From assembly GCA_947373105.1 (NCBI GenBank), contig CANBWK010000001.1, forward strand, positions 33,831 through 97,830: a stretch of DNA of 64,000 nucleotides. Direction: 5' to 3'. Position 1 is the first letter of the stretch, and the number at the start of each line of letters is the position of its first letter. The notes beneath the pieces are model-generated. The model had not been told where the DNA came from and did not search any database. It saw only the letters and a program-made list of their open reading frames with translations. Made by a program: the position numbers and the translations under genes. Below, one piece after another: positions 63,409 to 64,000 of the stretch. This DNA comes from Comamonadaceae bacterium. Lineage in GTDB: Bacteria > Pseudomonadota > Gammaproteobacteria > Burkholderiales > Burkholderiaceae_C.

Positions 63409-64000
63409 GGTCTTTTTCCTCTGAAGCGGCGCCAAGATAGGCCTCTTGGACCGCTGGATTGGCGCGAATATTTTCTGGGGTGTCTGTCGCTATCACCTGA
63501 CCGTAAACCAAAACAGATATCCGGTCAGCCAGATCAAACACCACGCTCATGTCATGCTCAACGATCAAAAGCGTCTTGCCTTCGCTGACACGACGGATCA
63601 GTGACACGGCATGTTCTGTCTCAGACAAACTCATGCCTGCAGTAGGCTCATCCAGCATGATCACATCAGCGCCACTGGCGATGGTAATACCAATTTCCAA
63701 GGCACGTTGTTCAGCGTATGACAAGACGCCGGCCAACACGTCGCGTCGTGACACCAAGTTGATCTGCTCCAAGACCGATTCGGTCAGTTCTCCGGCATCA
63801 CGGGCTTTTTCGACCATGCGCCAAAAAGAATAGCGGTAGCCTAGAGACCAGAGTACGCCACACCTGATATTCTCGTATACGCTTAGTCGCGGAAAAATAT
63901 TGGTGACCTGAAAGCTACGCGACAACCCCCGCCGATTGATCATGAATGGTGCCAAGCCCGTAATGTCTTCTCCCTTCAATAAAACCTGTCCAGAAGAGAC
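63401..64000 (-). CDS. livG: Branched-chain amino-acid ABC transporter ATP-binding protein LivG (partial, N-terminus off window)
   Basis: The C-terminal ~199 residues of LivG. RSFQVTNIFPRLSVYENI, the signature LSYAEQRALEIGITIA, Walker B ADVIMLDEPTAGMS and the switch His in LIVEHDMSVVFDLADRI are present. The signature reads LSYAEQ rather than LSGGQ, as is common in LivG. Walker A lies beyond the right edge. Overlaps livF by 8 bp. Confidence 0.88.
   Translation of the reverse strand, partial: VSSGQVLLKGEDITGLAPFMINRRGLSRSFQVTNIFPRLSVYENIRCGVLWSLGYRYSFWRMVEKARDAGELTESVLEQINLVSRRDVLAGVLSYAEQRALEIGITIASGADVIMLDEPTAGMSLSETEHAVSLIRRVSEGKTLLIVEHDMSVVFDLADRISVLVYGQVIATDTPENIRANPAVQEAYLGAASEEKDHA

Noticed and set aside
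1..64000. tRNA, rRNA, CRISPR, prophage or riboswitch
   Set aside because: None seen by eye: no cloverleaf with CCA-like ends, no spaced repeats, no phage structural genes and no known riboswitch core. A covariance-model scan was not possible here.

Overview
The window looks like a chromosomal segment of a Burkholderiales betaproteobacterium, most likely of the Comamonadaceae. The clues are the gene order (scpB-rluB, rluD/bamD, dinG-DUF465-zapE next to odhA-odhB-lpdA) and the very high number of Bug-type (tripartite tricarboxylate, TctC) binding proteins. The genus is not identified. Nothing resembling an rRNA, tRNA, CRISPR array, phage or replication origin was seen, and no stretch above 300 bases lacks a gene.

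Bases 1 to about 26,500 are mostly core genome. On the minus strand are rluB (cut by the left edge), scpB and rluD, divergent from bamD on the plus strand. A minus-strand run follows: a DinG-type helicase, a DUF465 protein, a small exported protein and zapE. Then come the 2-oxoglutarate dehydrogenase operon (odhA, odhB, lpdA; the upstream gene is listed last on this strand), propionyl-CoA synthetase, an isochorismatase-like hydrolase, an NlpC/P60 peptidase with a promoter that predicts a near-leaderless mRNA, an SDR, a glyoxalase-like protein, YcaO (RimO partner type), a YbfB/YjiJ-type MFS carrier, an unknown protein and a flavin monooxygenase. A plus-strand cluster of a J-domain protein and three unrecognised proteins (23,550-26,458) closes this part.

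Bases 26,500 to 62,700 form a catabolic accessory region. It holds ten Bug receptors and one NMT1/SsuA-like binding protein but no TctA/TctB membrane subunits. The enzymes are an intradiol ring-cleavage dioxygenase, two fumarylacetoacetate-hydrolase-family proteins, a CaiB-type CoA-transferase, an enoyl-CoA hydratase-like protein, an M81 (MlrC-like) protein, an acyl-CoA ligase, a SnoaL-like protein, a nitroreductase, a class V aminotransferase, a carboxymuconolactone-decarboxylase-family protein, a TauD-type dioxygenase and a UGSC-type protein. The most distinctive unit is a three-gene cassette (40,617-44,125): a beta-hydroxyacid dehydrogenase, a RuBisCO-like protein and a DUF1537 acid-sugar kinase. 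By analogy with known DUF1537 pathways, it may oxidise, phosphorylate and then cleave or decarboxylate an acid sugar.

An IS4-family element of 1,330 bp, with 18-bp perfect inverted repeats and a 7-bp target duplication (TATAAAA), sits just upstream of that cassette. It interrupts what is otherwise a long minus-strand gene run from about 49.8 to 34.9 kb. The right end (62,713-64,000) carries livF and a partial livG of a branched-chain amino-acid-type ABC transporter. No gene in the window was recognised as a transcription factor.
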